Below, one piece after another: positions 1 to 10,832 of a stretch of DNA of 64,000 nucleotides. How positions within the stretch are numbered: position 1 is the stretch's first letter; every line of letters begins with the position of its first letter. The DNA is from Adiantum capillus-veneris. Lineage: Eukaryota > Streptophyta > Polypodiopsida > Polypodiales > Pteridaceae. The position numbers and the translations under genes were made by a program. The stretch covers positions 61,083,120 to 61,147,119 of the forward strand of contig CM043956.1 in NCBI GenBank assembly GCA_014529385.2, written 5' to 3'. The notes beneath the pieces are model-generated. The model worked only from the letters and a program-made list of their open reading frames with translations. It ran no database searches and was not told where the DNA came from.

Positions 1-1842
1 TAGAACTGCGAGGAGTTCCTTTTCATATATGCCTAGAGCTTGCTCAACAGGGTCAAGCCTTCGACTTTCATAGCCTGTGGTGTGCCCTTCTTGAAGAAAA
101 ACAGCTCCAAGGCAATCACCACAAGCATCACATTGGACCTCAAATGGCTTTGAGAGATTCGGTAGTGTAAGCACAGGTTGAGAGATAAGCTTTTCGGCAG
201 ACCATGTGTACCTAGCGTTTTTCTTTGTTAGGTCATGTAATGGTCCTTCTATTAGTGAGAAATTTTCTATGAAGCGTCTATAGTATGCGCACATACCTAT
301 AAAGCTTCTTAACTCATGCAAATTCCTTGGTTTAGGCCATCCTTTTATTACCTCTAACTTTGATGGATCCATTTGGATGCCATCTTGAGAGATAATGTGA
401 CTAAATACTGAATCTCTTGCAAGAAAAATTCACTTTTATTTTGATTAACATAAAGTTTATTCTCTCTTAAAACTTGAAATATTACCTGGAGGTGTTTCTT
501 GTGTTCGTTCAATGAATTAGAGTAGATGATGATATCATCAAAGAACACTTCAGTAAAGGTTCGGTGAGGCTTGAATAGCTTCTCCATCAAGCGGGTTGAA
601 TGTGGCTGGTGCATTGGCCAAGCCAAAAGGAATGACAATGTATTCGTAAAGACCAAACGTAGTGCGAAATGCGGTCTTCACAATGTCTTGATCAACTATT
701 CTTATTTGATGATACCCACTTTTTAGGTCAATCCTACTGAAGTAGGTGGACCCTTGTAGCTTATCAAATAGGTCTTCTACCCGTGGAACGCGAAACCTAT
801 TCTTGATAGTGATCCTATTTAGTGCTCTATAGTCAACACACATACGATATGTGCCGTCTTTCTTTTGCACTAGTAGCACATGAGAACAAAATGGAGATGA
901 GATAGGCCTAACCATGCCCTTCTCAACTAACTCATGCACTTGCCGCATAATCTCCTCTTGTTGAGCTTGAGAAACTCTATAAGGAGGTTTGTTAGGCGGT
1001 GAACTTCCTAGAAGAAGTTCAATTGCATGGTCATCATTGCCTCGTTTAGGAGGTAGCTCACAAGGGATGTCGTCAATAAAGACATCTTGAAATCCCTTGA
1101 GAAAATTGGATAACTCTAATTCCTTTTGATTGTGTATATTTTCTTTTGCTAAAACATTAGGTTCATTTTGAGAATCTTTAACAAAAATCATGTACACAGA
1201 AATAGAGCTCTTTATTGACTTGTTGAAAGCTTGTGTATGTACAATGGGTATAGTGTTACCCATTTCCTTAGCATCTATATACATATCTTTTTCCCTGAAC
1301 TTAAAGGAGATTCTCCTTTGAGGGAATTTAACATTGGCAACCATGCGATCAAACCATGGTGCCCCTAGGATTACATCCTCATGCTTGAGAGGAGAGATAA
1401 AGAAGTCCTCTTTGTCCACATAGCTTTGGACATGGAGCCTCAATTTCCCAATTAAGGGAGTGACTGAAGCTTCTTGCCCCTTGAAAGCACCATCTGCGGG
1501 TAGGACATCTCCCATCTCGTAGGCTTGTATGCCTAGCTTGGTGGCCAACTCTATAGATATAAAATTGTGAGTAGAACCAAGGTCAAAGAGAATAAAAGCA
1601 TCATGTTCTCTTACCTTTCCCCAAGCATGGCATAGAGGAGATCCTTTGTGGTGTATTTCCTCCTCTTGGATTTCGACCAAGGTAGCTCTAGGAGGTTCAT
1701 GGCGAGTGTTCTTTTGGGGATAAGCGCGGTACGCATGCCCTTGTTCGTCGCACTTGAAACAATGGTTATCCTTGCGATAACGCTCAAGCTCTTTAGGAGA
1801 GAGTTTATTTTTGCCTTTATAAACTCCCTTCTCTTTAGCTTT
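1..1842 (-). pseudogene. gypsy pol remnant: aspartic protease, reverse transcriptase, RNase H (partial)
   Basis: The minus-strand frame from 1842 to 550 carries a zinc-knuckle tail, then a retropepsin-like segment with [10 protein letters not shown] in place of the usual D-S/T-G active site, then the RT fingers/palm ([44 protein letters not shown]). The frame shifts near position 600. The next frame (656-354) carries the catalytic FFDDIIIYS box. A second shift near 400 leads to SHIISQDGIQMDPSK and, toward base 1, to a typical gypsy RNase H (QCDACGDCLGAVF). These motifs are diagnostic of Ty3/gypsy. The protein would copy element RNA into DNA, but this copy is inactive because of the frameshifts. 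Integrase lies off the left edge. Confidence 0.9.
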
Positions 1843-3207
1843 TTAGGAGTTGCCCTTAGGAGACTTTTGGACATTGTCCTTCCCCTTAGGCTCATTGGAA
1901 CCCTTGTTTTCCGTGGGCTTATAATTTCTTTTAGCCCCCATTTAGAAATTGATTCGAGAGGCCACCATAGTATGGTGTATAACTTTCGGTTTGGTGCGTG
2001 GCCTTTGGGAGTTGACATACTCCGTCATTTCTTCAGTTAAGCCCGCACAAAATTGTTGCTTTTGCTCTCCAAAATCCAACTTCTTGAAGACAGTGGCTTT
2101 GAGTTGTAAATCCCAAAACTTGTTTACATATTTGTGAGTGGATTCGTAGGGAGAGAGCTTCAAGCTTCGCCATTCGGTGAGTACTTTGTCTTTGGCATCG
2201 GTGGCCAAAAACTGCTTCATAATGGATGCTCTTAAAGCTTTCCATGTTTGTGGAGCTTCACCGTTGGCCCGTAGGCTAGACCACCATTGCCTGGCAGACT
2301 TTTGAAAGTGCACAGGTACATGGCATAGATTAGAGGAATCCGTGAAGCCCTCATCTCCAAATGCCGCACCGAATTGTTGGATAAAGGCCAAGACTTTGTC
2401 TGTAGCACCAAAAGTGCCATCATAGGTAAGGAAAGAGATGCTCTTCCCTCCCTCTTTGAATTTCTTGAGCTTGGACGACCTCTTCCACGCGGCATAGGAT
2501 TTCCTATGGCCTCTTCTTTTTGATGGTTCAAAGGTTGCACCATCACTTTCTTCAGAAGATGAAGCATTTGAGGAAGATGGAGAAGAGGGTGACCTCTTTC
2601 TTGCCTTTTTCTTTCCTTGATCTTCTTTGTCTTCACCATCACTTTCATAAGAGGAAGAGGATGAAGAAGATGGAGAAGAGGGTGTCCTCTTTCTCACCTT
2701 TTTCTTCTCTTGCTTTTTGTCATCCCTCTTTGAAGTATGGTGTGGAGAAGTATGCGATGGTCTTCTCTGCTTTGGAGGTGATGGAGAGCGTTTAGCCTGC
2801 CGTCTTTGTGGAGCCATCTCTGTCGAGGTGGCGGGAGACTCATTTCTTTCTTGTTCCTTCGGTGGAGGCTCTTGATTTCTCCTTTGAGAAGGAGATGCGT
2901 CATCAAGGAGAAAATTTCTGAGCCCTTCATATGGATCCTCTTCTTCTTCCGGAATCGGAGAGAGGCCTCTTTTGGAAATCTCGGAAGGAGGCTTCCTAGG
3001 TGCTCTCTTGTCATGGTGGGGAGCTTGGAGAATCCCATGAGCATGAAGCTACCGTTGCACTTCACTTTGGAGGGATGGATTACCCATGGCTTGTTGAAGC
3101 CTAGAAACAAGATAGTTAACAAGCATCGGGGCATCATTAGTAGCGTGCTCATTAGAAAAATCAAATTTATCAACATTAATTTCACTCTCTTTACTATTGT
3201 CAGCCAT
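1843..3207 (-). pseudogene. gypsy gag remnant with damaged zinc knuckle
   Basis: The ATG at 3205-3207 opens MADNSKESEINVDKFDF. The frame continues through a charged Ser/Arg/Lys/Pro-rich region (about 2560-2817) into a Retrotrans_gag-like capsid domain (FGAAFGDEGFTDSSNLCHV, then QWWSSLRANGE and KQFLATDAKDKVLTEWRSL). Stops interrupt it at 3049-3051, 1942-1944 and 1843-1845. The nucleocapsid motif just past the last stop reads [14 protein letters not shown], so the final Cys of the CX2CX4HX4C knuckle is Tyr (codon at 1720-1722). Gag would form the particle core and bind the element RNA. The ATG at 2815-2817 could be an internal start, but the upstream open frame favours 3207. Confidence 0.82.
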
Positions 3208-3313
3208 TCTAACACTTTTAGGTGTCAACTTTTTAGGTGTACTTTGGCACTTCAAGCCCTAGTTGTTGCTCCTCTTTACCCCTTTAGAAAAAGCACTCAA
3301 GCTACTATACCCG

Positions 3314-3327
3314 TGGCTCAAATACCA
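3314..3327 (-). other. candidate primer-binding site (initiator tRNA-Met type)
   Basis: On the minus strand this reads TGGTATTTGAGCCA, two mismatches from the common plant PBS TGGTATCAGAGCC. It lies five bases inside the proposed LTR end, where a PBS is expected. Confidence 0.6.
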
Positions 3328-3332
3328 TTAAT

Positions 3333-4656
3333 TGCAAGGAATAGAAGAGAGGGTCGTTCAACACCAAAACAACACCGGGTCCTGTTAAGCTTCTAATAGA
3401 TCAATAGTGGTTAAGCCGTAGGCAAGCCCCATAGGACTCCACTATTAAGACCATAGCTCTCGACGGTGATGCCCCATTAACTGTACAAAGGCAGGCGCAG
3501 TGCAAGGCTGAAAAATCCCTATTCTACTTACTCACATGCAATTAATAGTACCAACCATTTATAGCTAGCTTGAATAATCACTATTCTCCTCACATAATCA
3601 CTCGTATTAGCATATCTTAGCTTAGTAATTAGCATGGTAGAGGAGATGAGCATGCATTGAAGCTTGGCTCTTGGTTGGATTTGCATCACCAAACCAAGAG
3701 TTGTTGGTGTAGGCCTCCCTTCTCACAAGCTTGGAGTAGGTGGTAAGCTTTCCGTTAAAGCTTGAGAAGGAGAGAGAGTCTTCTTTGCTTCACACCTGAG
3801 ATTGTGTGCGTGTGTGTGTGATAATGCCTTGCAAAAATCAGCCCCCTCTCTCTCTTGGTCGACCACCCTTGCTAAATGCTCATGCTACAACCCTATTGGA
3901 CCTCCCAGGCCTAGACGATGGAAATTAAGCAGCATAAGTGATAGCCTTCTAACATGTCCCCCTTTCCCCTTTTGTAAGAGCTTTAGGTAATTATTTAATT
4001 CAACTAAACTCTCATTGGATCCCTCTGCCTCATGGACAATAGGAATCAGGCAAGCCATTGGGCTATTGAATGCTCATTGGACCCCTTGGGAGACTATCCA
4101 ATAGTCTTCTAGAGAGCTTAATTCTTATTGATTATTTTACTAAGTGTTTTTAAATTAATTAAACTAGATTTACTATAGCTTAATTCTCATTGGTCCACCT
4201 CCAAGGCCCTCCAATAGGAATTGAGTACACCTTGTGGGCATATGGGCTAGTGAGCTGACATGTGTCCCTCATTCTGTGTAAAGGGAGCTTTTGTGTGTGT
4301 GAGTTTCTCTCTCATCTCCTACTTCTAGGGCTCGCCCCCTCCTATGTAGGGATGGTTGAAGACTTTTGGGACACACAAAGCATCCAAATTTCCTAAGCTT
4401 GACCTTTGGACACAACCTTTGAATTTTTGAAACCTTAGCATTTTGGAAGTCTTAATGGGCTGAACCTTAGGGTCTTTTAAGCCCATTGTTGCACATTGCT
4501 CTTTTGCAGATGCCCCCCCCTTTGGATCCCTACTGTGACCAGTCTGCTAGCTTAACCAATATTCTAGCTTCTTCTCCCCTGGCACTTCTCCATATTAAAT
4601 GATCAGTTTAACATGAGAAAATCATTTAGGAGAATTAGATATTGATTATTATGACA
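3333..4656 (-). repeat. 5' LTR of the gypsy element
   Basis: A 1.3-kb non-coding segment between the PBS and flanking DNA. On the minus strand it begins TGTCATAATAATC and ends TTGCA. Most of it (about 3588-4656) is clearly similar, in inverse orientation, to 23087-24182. That second copy confirms the TG start. It contains short CA and TC runs but no credible gene. The small open frames here are not supported. Confidence 0.75.
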
Positions 4657-6303
4657 AGCATCATCCATGGCTCTAAAAATTTCCAAGGCTATGTATTACT
4701 AGCACAAAGAGAGTAAGAGATCGTGAAACTCGTACCCTCAACTGTTTCTTTTGCTACTTCTTCTGGCTATCAAGACAAGGTCACGACTGATTAGTTGTAA
4801 CTATTAGAAATACACCTATGAGATTGATTCTAATAACCGATAGAAAATGGATTTAAATGAATATCTGACTCCACAAAATCTTGAGCCACACAACCTTGTA
4901 AAAAAGCATATACATAGAAAGATCGTCATCCATGGCTATAAAAATTCCCAAGGCTATGTATTGCCAGAATAAAGAGAGTAAGAGATAATTAAACTTGTAC
5001 CCTCATTTACTTCTTTTGCTGCTCTTGCTTGGTGCTCATAGGCCCTTAGCTACAACTATTGGAATTACAACTATAGGAATGCACATGAAGATGGAGAAGA
5101 TGAAGAAGAAGCCTAAGAGTAAACAACACATGAAGTAGTATTGTAGAATGTGCTCATGTAAAAGATAAGACTTGACCTAGAGTGATGGGTGTATACACAA
5201 GCCAAGGATAAAAACCTCCTATCAAGGGAATAAAGTGCCCCAGTAGTCCTAAATGTGTTCTAGAAGTTTCCCAACCTAAAGGCTAGGGAGATTCAATATT
5301 TCGGTCTTCCTTTGTTTTTGAGCTACATTGACAACACCTCGGCCCAATTTAGAGAAGCAAGGATACGAGAAAGAGAAGTGAGGGATGCCCTATTCTTCAC
5401 GATCGTGGAATGTGAGGGTCCTACAACACAAGTCAAATTGATAGCCCAAAGGTTATGATGTGAACTAACATCCTATTATAGTTAGACTAAAGTGTCAATA
5501 CTTGGGATTTATAGACGATAGAGGCACAACCGCCATCTATAAATTCCTAGGTATGGTAGCTAACTTATCCTTAATTAACAATTAGTCTTCTAAAAAGTAC
5601 CCAACAAATCGAGTCTTCCCATCAAACATAGTTCCAATTGGATACTAGTCTCCCACTTTCCACACCCCAATCATCCATGCCTAATCGGGTCTTCCCATTA
5701 AACATAGTTCCAATTGGACACTAATCTCCCAGTTTCCACATCCCAGTAACCCATTCCTCTCGTTTTCTACTTACTAACATACTATGTTACACATATTATC
5801 AAGGTCCATTTATTCATTTTTTCCACAGTTTCATTCAGATAGCCCTTCAAAAATCATGCAAACAATTCTCAAGCAGGGCATAGTAAAAACAAAATGAGTT
5901 ATCCATTGTTGTAAGTTTCCCACTACCCTTGGACTTTTCTCTATCTAGTCACCCAAGAAGTATTGAGTCTAAGAAAACAATTATCTTGCACACACAACCA
6001 AAGGAGCTTCATAGCCTTGTTGCCAAGGATGATAAGGATTATTGCTTGATCGCCGCCTTGGAGAGAGTCATGGGGGTGAACGTGGCATGATTAAGGGCTC
6101 TGGGTATTGTCAATACCGTGTAGAAGCAGAGTTCTCTTGCTCTCCATTCTAGGTTTTCCCTCTATTGGGCCTCTAGGGTACATTATTTTTTCCGCAAGCT
6201 TTTTGGTTCTCTATATTGTGCATTGCAACTATTGGCTGCATGCCTCTCATGCCTCTTCATATACATTACATGTTAACATACATCACAACCATAATGTTGC
6301 ATC
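4657..6303. other. intergenic, no gene seen; two short tandem duplications
   Basis: No long or family-matching frame is present. An imperfect duplication of about 110 bp, offset by about 259 bp, starts at 4664 and 4923 (shared core CATCCATGGCT, then CCAAGGCTATGTATT). A second duplication with a 76-bp period starts at 5610 and 5686 (shared core GTCTTCCCAT, then AACATAGTTCCAATTGG). The part next to 6303 may be the 3' LTR of the neighbouring minus-strand copia relic, but no partner LTR is visible. Confidence 0.5.
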
Positions 6304-6316
6304 AACTCCCCCCGAG
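6304..6316 (-). other. candidate polypurine tract and LTR start of copia relic
   Basis: On the minus strand the sequence CTCGGGGGGAGT is followed at once by TGATGCAAC. This is the layout of a PPT abutting an LTR beginning with TG. It lies downstream of the copia RNase H remnant, at the expected place and orientation. Confidence 0.45.
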
Positions 6317-6559
6317 AGTGATGTAGTGAACATGAGTTAGCACTCATGTATAGGGAAGTGCTAGACTTTATGTGATTAGTCCCAAGGGGAGTAACCCCAA
6401 AACTTTGCAAAAAGCTTTGGAATTATCATAAGGTAGAGCCTTTGCGAAAAAATTAGTAGGTGTCCTACATAGGCACATAAACCAAGCTGACCTCTTCTAA
6501 AGAGAGTCTCCCCTGACATAATGACAATGTAGCTCAACATGGAACACTAGGTTCCCCGA

Positions 6560-7340
6560 CTATCAATGAAGATCGTCATGGCAACCAACAACCAAGTCCA
6601 TCAAAAAGCATATGAGCCAAACACACTCAATAGGACTCATGAAAGTTTCCATATACTCAGTCTCACAATTAGAAGTGGCCATTGCAGGCTCCTTCTTACT
6701 CAACCAAGATATGTGTGAGCAATCCAACATGAAACAAAAACCACTACTTGACACTCGTGTGTTATAGAAACCAGCCCAATCCGAGTTTAAAAAAAGCATG
6801 TAAACCTGGTGGCAATATCCCTTCTTGAGATAAAACAACCCAAGATGTATAGTGCCACTCAAGTAGTAAAAGATCCACTAATCCAAGTTCCAATGCATAG
6901 ACCTAAGATATGCATAAATCTTCTCACTTGTGACACTACATAGTGATTATGTAGCCTCGTTATGCATATATACATTGGGCAACCAATAGTGTGTTGATAG
7001 AGAATGACATCAAAGTAGTCTCAAGCATCATGAAGACTGAGCTTCAAACCTTCTCCATAGGACTAGCAATAGACTTGCAATTTTCAAGGCTAAATCTATG
7101 CAACAATGTCTCAATGTACTTTGTATGACACAAAGCAATACCTCCATCAACTTGCTAAAGGGTATGCACAAATAATGATGCAAAAAACCCAAATTGGACA
7201 TCTCAAAAGAGGTGGTCAAATAGGCTTTGAAATTAGCAATATGTCCCCCATTTGGTCCAATGAGAAACACGCCATCAACATCTCTACTCAATTTGGAAGG
7301 CTTGTCCAACCATATGGGCAAAGATTTTTCAAGTAGAGGG
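6560..7340 (-). pseudogene. Ty1/copia RT C-terminus and RNase H relic
   Basis: Two minus-strand frames are separated by frameshifts. The upstream one (7321-7028) reads GPNGGHIANFKAYLTTSFE, then MSNLGFLHHYLCIPFSKL, matching the region just after the YVDD box of copia RT. The YVDD position itself has decayed to DVDG. The downstream one (6862-6563) reads SDWAGFYNTRVSSSGFCFML, SHISWLSKKEPAMATSNCE and TEYM, matching copia RNase H (ADWAG...STSGY...WSSKKQ...EAEYM). The 5' half of the element is absent beyond about 7500. Non-functional. Confidence 0.8.
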
Positions 7341-7781
7341 ATGTAGGTTCAAATATTTTGTAGATAAATAAAAAAGTGCAACACCTGATGTCTAAGTCCA
7401 TGGGTACAATTACTCTCCACATGCAGAGTAAATCCCAAAACTAGTGTTGTTCTCTAGAAAAGAAGAGGAACCTTGTGTGGCATGACTATATTGAGCTTAG
7501 CAGGACCCCAAAAACATCTTAACTCCACAATGTGATGGATGTTACACTATGCTCAGTCAAGTCCAAGTGTTAGTGAGCATTCCAAGTTTCTGGAAGAAAT
7601 TGCTTCGAGAGTAGGAGGATTGCACCTTGACTGAGATAGGCTATTCTATGGTTTTGAGACCTGTTTTGGCCAAAAGATGTCTTCTTGAATGTTATGAACT
7701 ATTTATGTGCCTTGAGACAAAGTGTATATTGTTTATATCATATTCTCTTTTGTTGCTCTTGCGCGCGGGCACGTGCGCGCG

Positions 7782-7976
<195 letters not shown>

Positions 7977-8670
7977 AAGAGAAGTTTTAACATCGTAGGA
8001 ACAATACCAAGAATTTTCGGAGCCGCTACTTCTTGGGCGACCCCCCCTCTTGAAAACGATGTGCTACTGCGCACTTTTCAATGAAAATTGCGGAGAGCGC
8101 AGGTTGATCTTGGGTGCTTAACTGCAGCACAACCACTAGCCTAGCGCTGATTGAATGCCAACTTGTTCGACACTTTACCCTACATTGCTTCCTTTTGCCT
8201 CTTGTGAACAACTACCTGGAGGTAGTCAACGAGCTCGAAGGTTTTCGCCGTGCTCGTTTGAACCCGACCTTAGGGCGAGTTCATAGTGGGCGACGACACA
8301 ACTTCCCAGGGCGCTAGCAGCCAATGATATGCACGCACGTCAGCATGCCTGTTCACAGTGCGCGGCGGCAATGAGCTAAATCAAGTGCCAGCACATGGAA
8401 GAAAAAGCTTGGTTTGCTTCCCCCCCCCCCCCCCCCCCCGGGCAATACCACTTCCACCTCCACTTAGCTTGACATTTTCCCAGTTGGCAATTCATCCTTC
8501 CATTTTCAACCCTCAAACATTCCTGCTTAACATTAAAAAAAAAACAACAACCCCTCTTCACTCTTCCACCCTCCCCAATGTGAACTAGCCGGTGGAAGAG
8601 TGGATAATGCACGCCCTCCACCCGGAAGATGGCATTTTAGGGGTTCTCTTCCACCTTCCCAATGTGAACC

Positions 8671-8674
<4 letters not shown>
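7977..8674. other. intergenic, includes a C20 run
   Basis: No supported gene. A 20-base C homopolymer lies at 8420-8439. A short partial duplication shares the words CCCAATGTGAAC and GTGGAAGAG around 8573-8600 and 8612-8670. Confidence 0.5.

Positions 8675-8743
<69 letters not shown>
8675..8743. repeat. (GA)n microsatellite
   Basis: An uninterrupted GA run of about 69 bp, ending about 30 bp left of the MITE and about 630 bp upstream of the PORR start codon. Confidence 0.97.
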
Positions 8744-8745
<2 letters not shown>

Positions 8746-8774
8746 GTGCCGAATTGCTGTTGCCATTAGAGAAA

Positions 8775-9271
8775 GGGCAAATTACCAAAATACCCCTCTA
8801 ATCTGTGAAAATTCCCAAAATACCCTTCAAATTTCAAAAATTCCCAGTATACCCCTCATATTTTGCCATAAATTCCCAAAATGCCCTTCAAATTTTCCAA
8901 AATTCCCAAAATACCCCTGGTTGTGAAAGTAAATTTATCCAAAGATATTTTTTTAAAAAGCTTTTCATAAGAAGACTGATTGTCTATAAATACAAGATAC
9001 TAAAACTAGAGTTTGAGCTGGTTTTATGTAGGCTTTGGAGATAAATTGCTTCATTATTTTTAGACATAAGTGTCTTTTTTTGTGAGGTAATTTGTGACAA
9101 ATTACATGCTAAGCACTAAAAAACGGATATCCATTGTCAAAAAAGAATAAAGATTAGGAAATCATGAACAAACCTACTAAAATAGATACAAGGGTATTTC
9201 GGGAATTTCTGAAATTTGAGGGGTATTTTGGGAATTTCCACAAATCAGAGGGGTATTTTGGTAATTTTCCC
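8775..9271. mobile_element. MULE-type MITE, 497 bp, long TIRs and 9-bp TSD
   Basis: The left end starts GGGCAAATTACCAAAATACC and the right end, read in reverse complement, starts GGGAAAATTACCAAAATACC. The match extends about 80 bp inward with scattered mismatches. The flanks are TTAGAGAAA (8766-8774) and TTGGAGAAA (9272-9280), a 9-bp target duplication with one difference. Long TIRs plus a 9-bp TSD are the signature of Mutator-like elements. The TIRs are built from a degenerate internal repeat around AAATTCCCAAAATACCC. There is no coding capacity, so the element is non-autonomous. It sits in the promoter-proximal region of the PORR gene. Confidence 0.85.
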
Positions 9272-9374
9272 TTGGAGAAAACTGCCCTATCCATTAAACC
9301 AAGAGCAGCCTTAAAGTATTTGGACTGCTAAAAAAGATTTTTGTTTAGTAGATAGAAATGCGGCAGGAACAGCC

Positions 9375-10832
9375 ATGGAGCTCGGTGTGTCTGTGGGTTG
9401 GGAGAGGCGGTATGGCAACGCGTGCTGCTTTTCAGCAAGAATGATAGCCCCTTCCTCCAGCTTAAGCCTCTCATTCAGCAACACCTTCAGAAACCCTCTT
9501 CTTAGCAGCCCTCTGCTCTGCAAACCCTTCCCGGAGCAGGAAAAGCAGAGGAAGCTCTCCATCGCCGCTCGCATAGAATGGGCAAAGGACAAACACCTGG
9601 ACGAGGTCATCCAACGCCAGAAAAAGGTGAGACTTGTCACCAAGCTCAAAGACCTCCTCGTGAATGAGCCAGGTATGTGCATGTCTCTGCGCGAACTTGG
9701 CCGCTACCGAAAGAAGCTAGGTCTCACAGAAACCCGAAGACTGGTTGTTTTGATCAGGAGATACCCTGCCATTTTCGAGCTCTTCGAAGAAGGGGTCAGC
9801 AACTACTATTATCGACTCACCCCTCAAGCAGAAGTTCTCTTTCTTGAAGAGCAGAAGCTCAAAGCGGAGATGGAGAACTCGCTTGTTTGTAAGATCAGGA
9901 AACTGCTTATGATGTCGGTCGACAAGACCTTGCTTATGTTTAAAATTTCGCATTTGAGGAGGGATTTGGGCTTGCCTGATTATTTCAGAAAGAATCTGGT
10001 TGAGAAATACCCTGAGTATTTCAAGGTTGTCGAGCTCCAGAGCGGTCCTGCGCTTGAACTCACTTCTTGGGATTCTGAGCTTGCTGTATCCGCTTGGGAG
10101 AGGAATGTGGAAAAGGGGACAATGAACACTGAGGTCAGAGTCAATCCCAAATCTAGAAGCGCAAACAGGGGTGGCCGCAAGCGTCATGGAAACTTCCTTC
10201 TGAAGAGAAAAGACATAGAGTCTATCAGAAGGTTTCATGACATGAGTTATTTCTCTCCATATATTGAGTTTGCTCACATAAACCCAGCTTCCCGTGAAGC
10301 GGAGCGACATGCATGTGCCGTTGTACATGAAATTCTGTCTATGACGCTCGAGAAGAGGCTCAATGTCGACTTTCTGACACACTTTAGGAGAGATTACAAA
10401 TTTTCGCAGCAGGTTCATGGCATGCTTGTGCGGCACCCGGAGCTCTTTTATGTATCACGTAAAGGGGATAGAGACTCCGTTTTTCTCAGAGAAGCATATC
10501 GAGGGTCGGAATTGATACAGAAAGAGCCTCTTGTTGTGCTGAAAGAGAAGCTTAATATGCTTCTTGCAGAAGGGGAACAGGAATTTGAAGATAGGAGATA
10601 TGCAACTGGTGGCGTGGACGAAGCTGATTTTGTTGACGATGATGATGATGACGAAGACGAAGATTTGTCTGTTGATAATGGGGTAGAAGGTGACTTTGAT
10701 GAAGAAAGTAAAGAACAAGGCTCAACACTGGGTTTGGATTCCAATGGCCGCACACCGCCAAGGAGGCCTTTGGTAATCTTAGAGAGAGAGCGACAGATTG
10801 CGGAATTTGTTAGCACTGCAGAGCGATGGTGA
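9375..10832 (+). CDS. PORR-domain protein, likely organellar group II intron splicing factor (WTF1-like)
   Basis: An intact, intronless frame of 485 codons. Residues 1 to about 60 are rich in Ser, Arg and Leu and poor in acidic residues, like a chloroplast or mitochondrial transit peptide. Residues about 65-400 match the plant organelle RNA recognition (PORR) domain: AARIEWAKDKHLDEVIQ, LRELGRYRKKLGL, LIRRYPAIFELFEEG, RRDLGLPDYFRKNLVEKYP, EYFKVVEL, then FSPYIEFAHINPASREAE and LVRHPELFYVSRKGDRDSVF. The C-terminal tail has a strongly acidic stretch (about 415-445, including DDDDDDEDEDL). Known PORR proteins bind organellar group II introns and help splice them. The ATG at 9375 is preferred because of its CCATGG context and because the predicted transit peptide follows it; the next Met (codon 23) would cut the presequence. 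The exact orthologue is not certain. Confidence 0.9.
   Translation: MELGVSVGWERRYGNACCFSARMIAPSSSLSLSFSNTFRNPLLSSPLLCKPFPEQEKQRKLSIAARIEWAKDKHLDEVIQRQKKVRLVTKLKDLLVNEPGMCMSLRELGRYRKKLGLTETRRLVVLIRRYPAIFELFEEGVSNYYYRLTPQAEVLFLEEQKLKAEMENSLVCKIRKLLMMSVDKTLLMFKISHLRRDLGLPDYFRKNLVEKYPEYFKVVELQSGPALELTSWDSELAVSAWERNVEKGTMNTEVRVNPKSRSANRGGRKRHGNFLLKRKDIESIRRFHDMSYFSPYIEFAHINPASREAERHACAVVHEILSMTLEKRLNVDFLTHFRRDYKFSQQVHGMLVRHPELFYVSRKGDRDSVFLREAYRGSELIQKEPLVVLKEKLNMLLAEGEQEFEDRRYATGGVDEADFVDDDDDDEDEDLSVDNGVEGDFDEESKEQGSTLGLDSNGRTPPRRPLVILERERQIAEFVSTAERW

Larger units (their letters stand above)
1..4656 (-). mobile_element. Ty3/gypsy LTR retrotransposon, 5' part, decayed
   Basis: Read on the minus strand from 4656 leftward, the order is 5' LTR, primer-binding site, gag, protease, reverse transcriptase and the start of RNase H. 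This is the Ty3/gypsy order. Integrase and the 3' LTR would lie left of base 1, outside the window. Gag and pol share one reading frame from 3207 to about 600. It is broken by three in-frame stops (3049-3051, 1942-1944, 1843-1845) and then two frameshifts in RT (about 600 and about 400). The copy cannot be autonomous. Confidence 0.88.

Noticed and set aside
2520-2795. Plus-strand frames opposite the gypsy gag
   Set aside because: Antisense shadows of the Ser/Lys/Arg-rich gag coding sequence.
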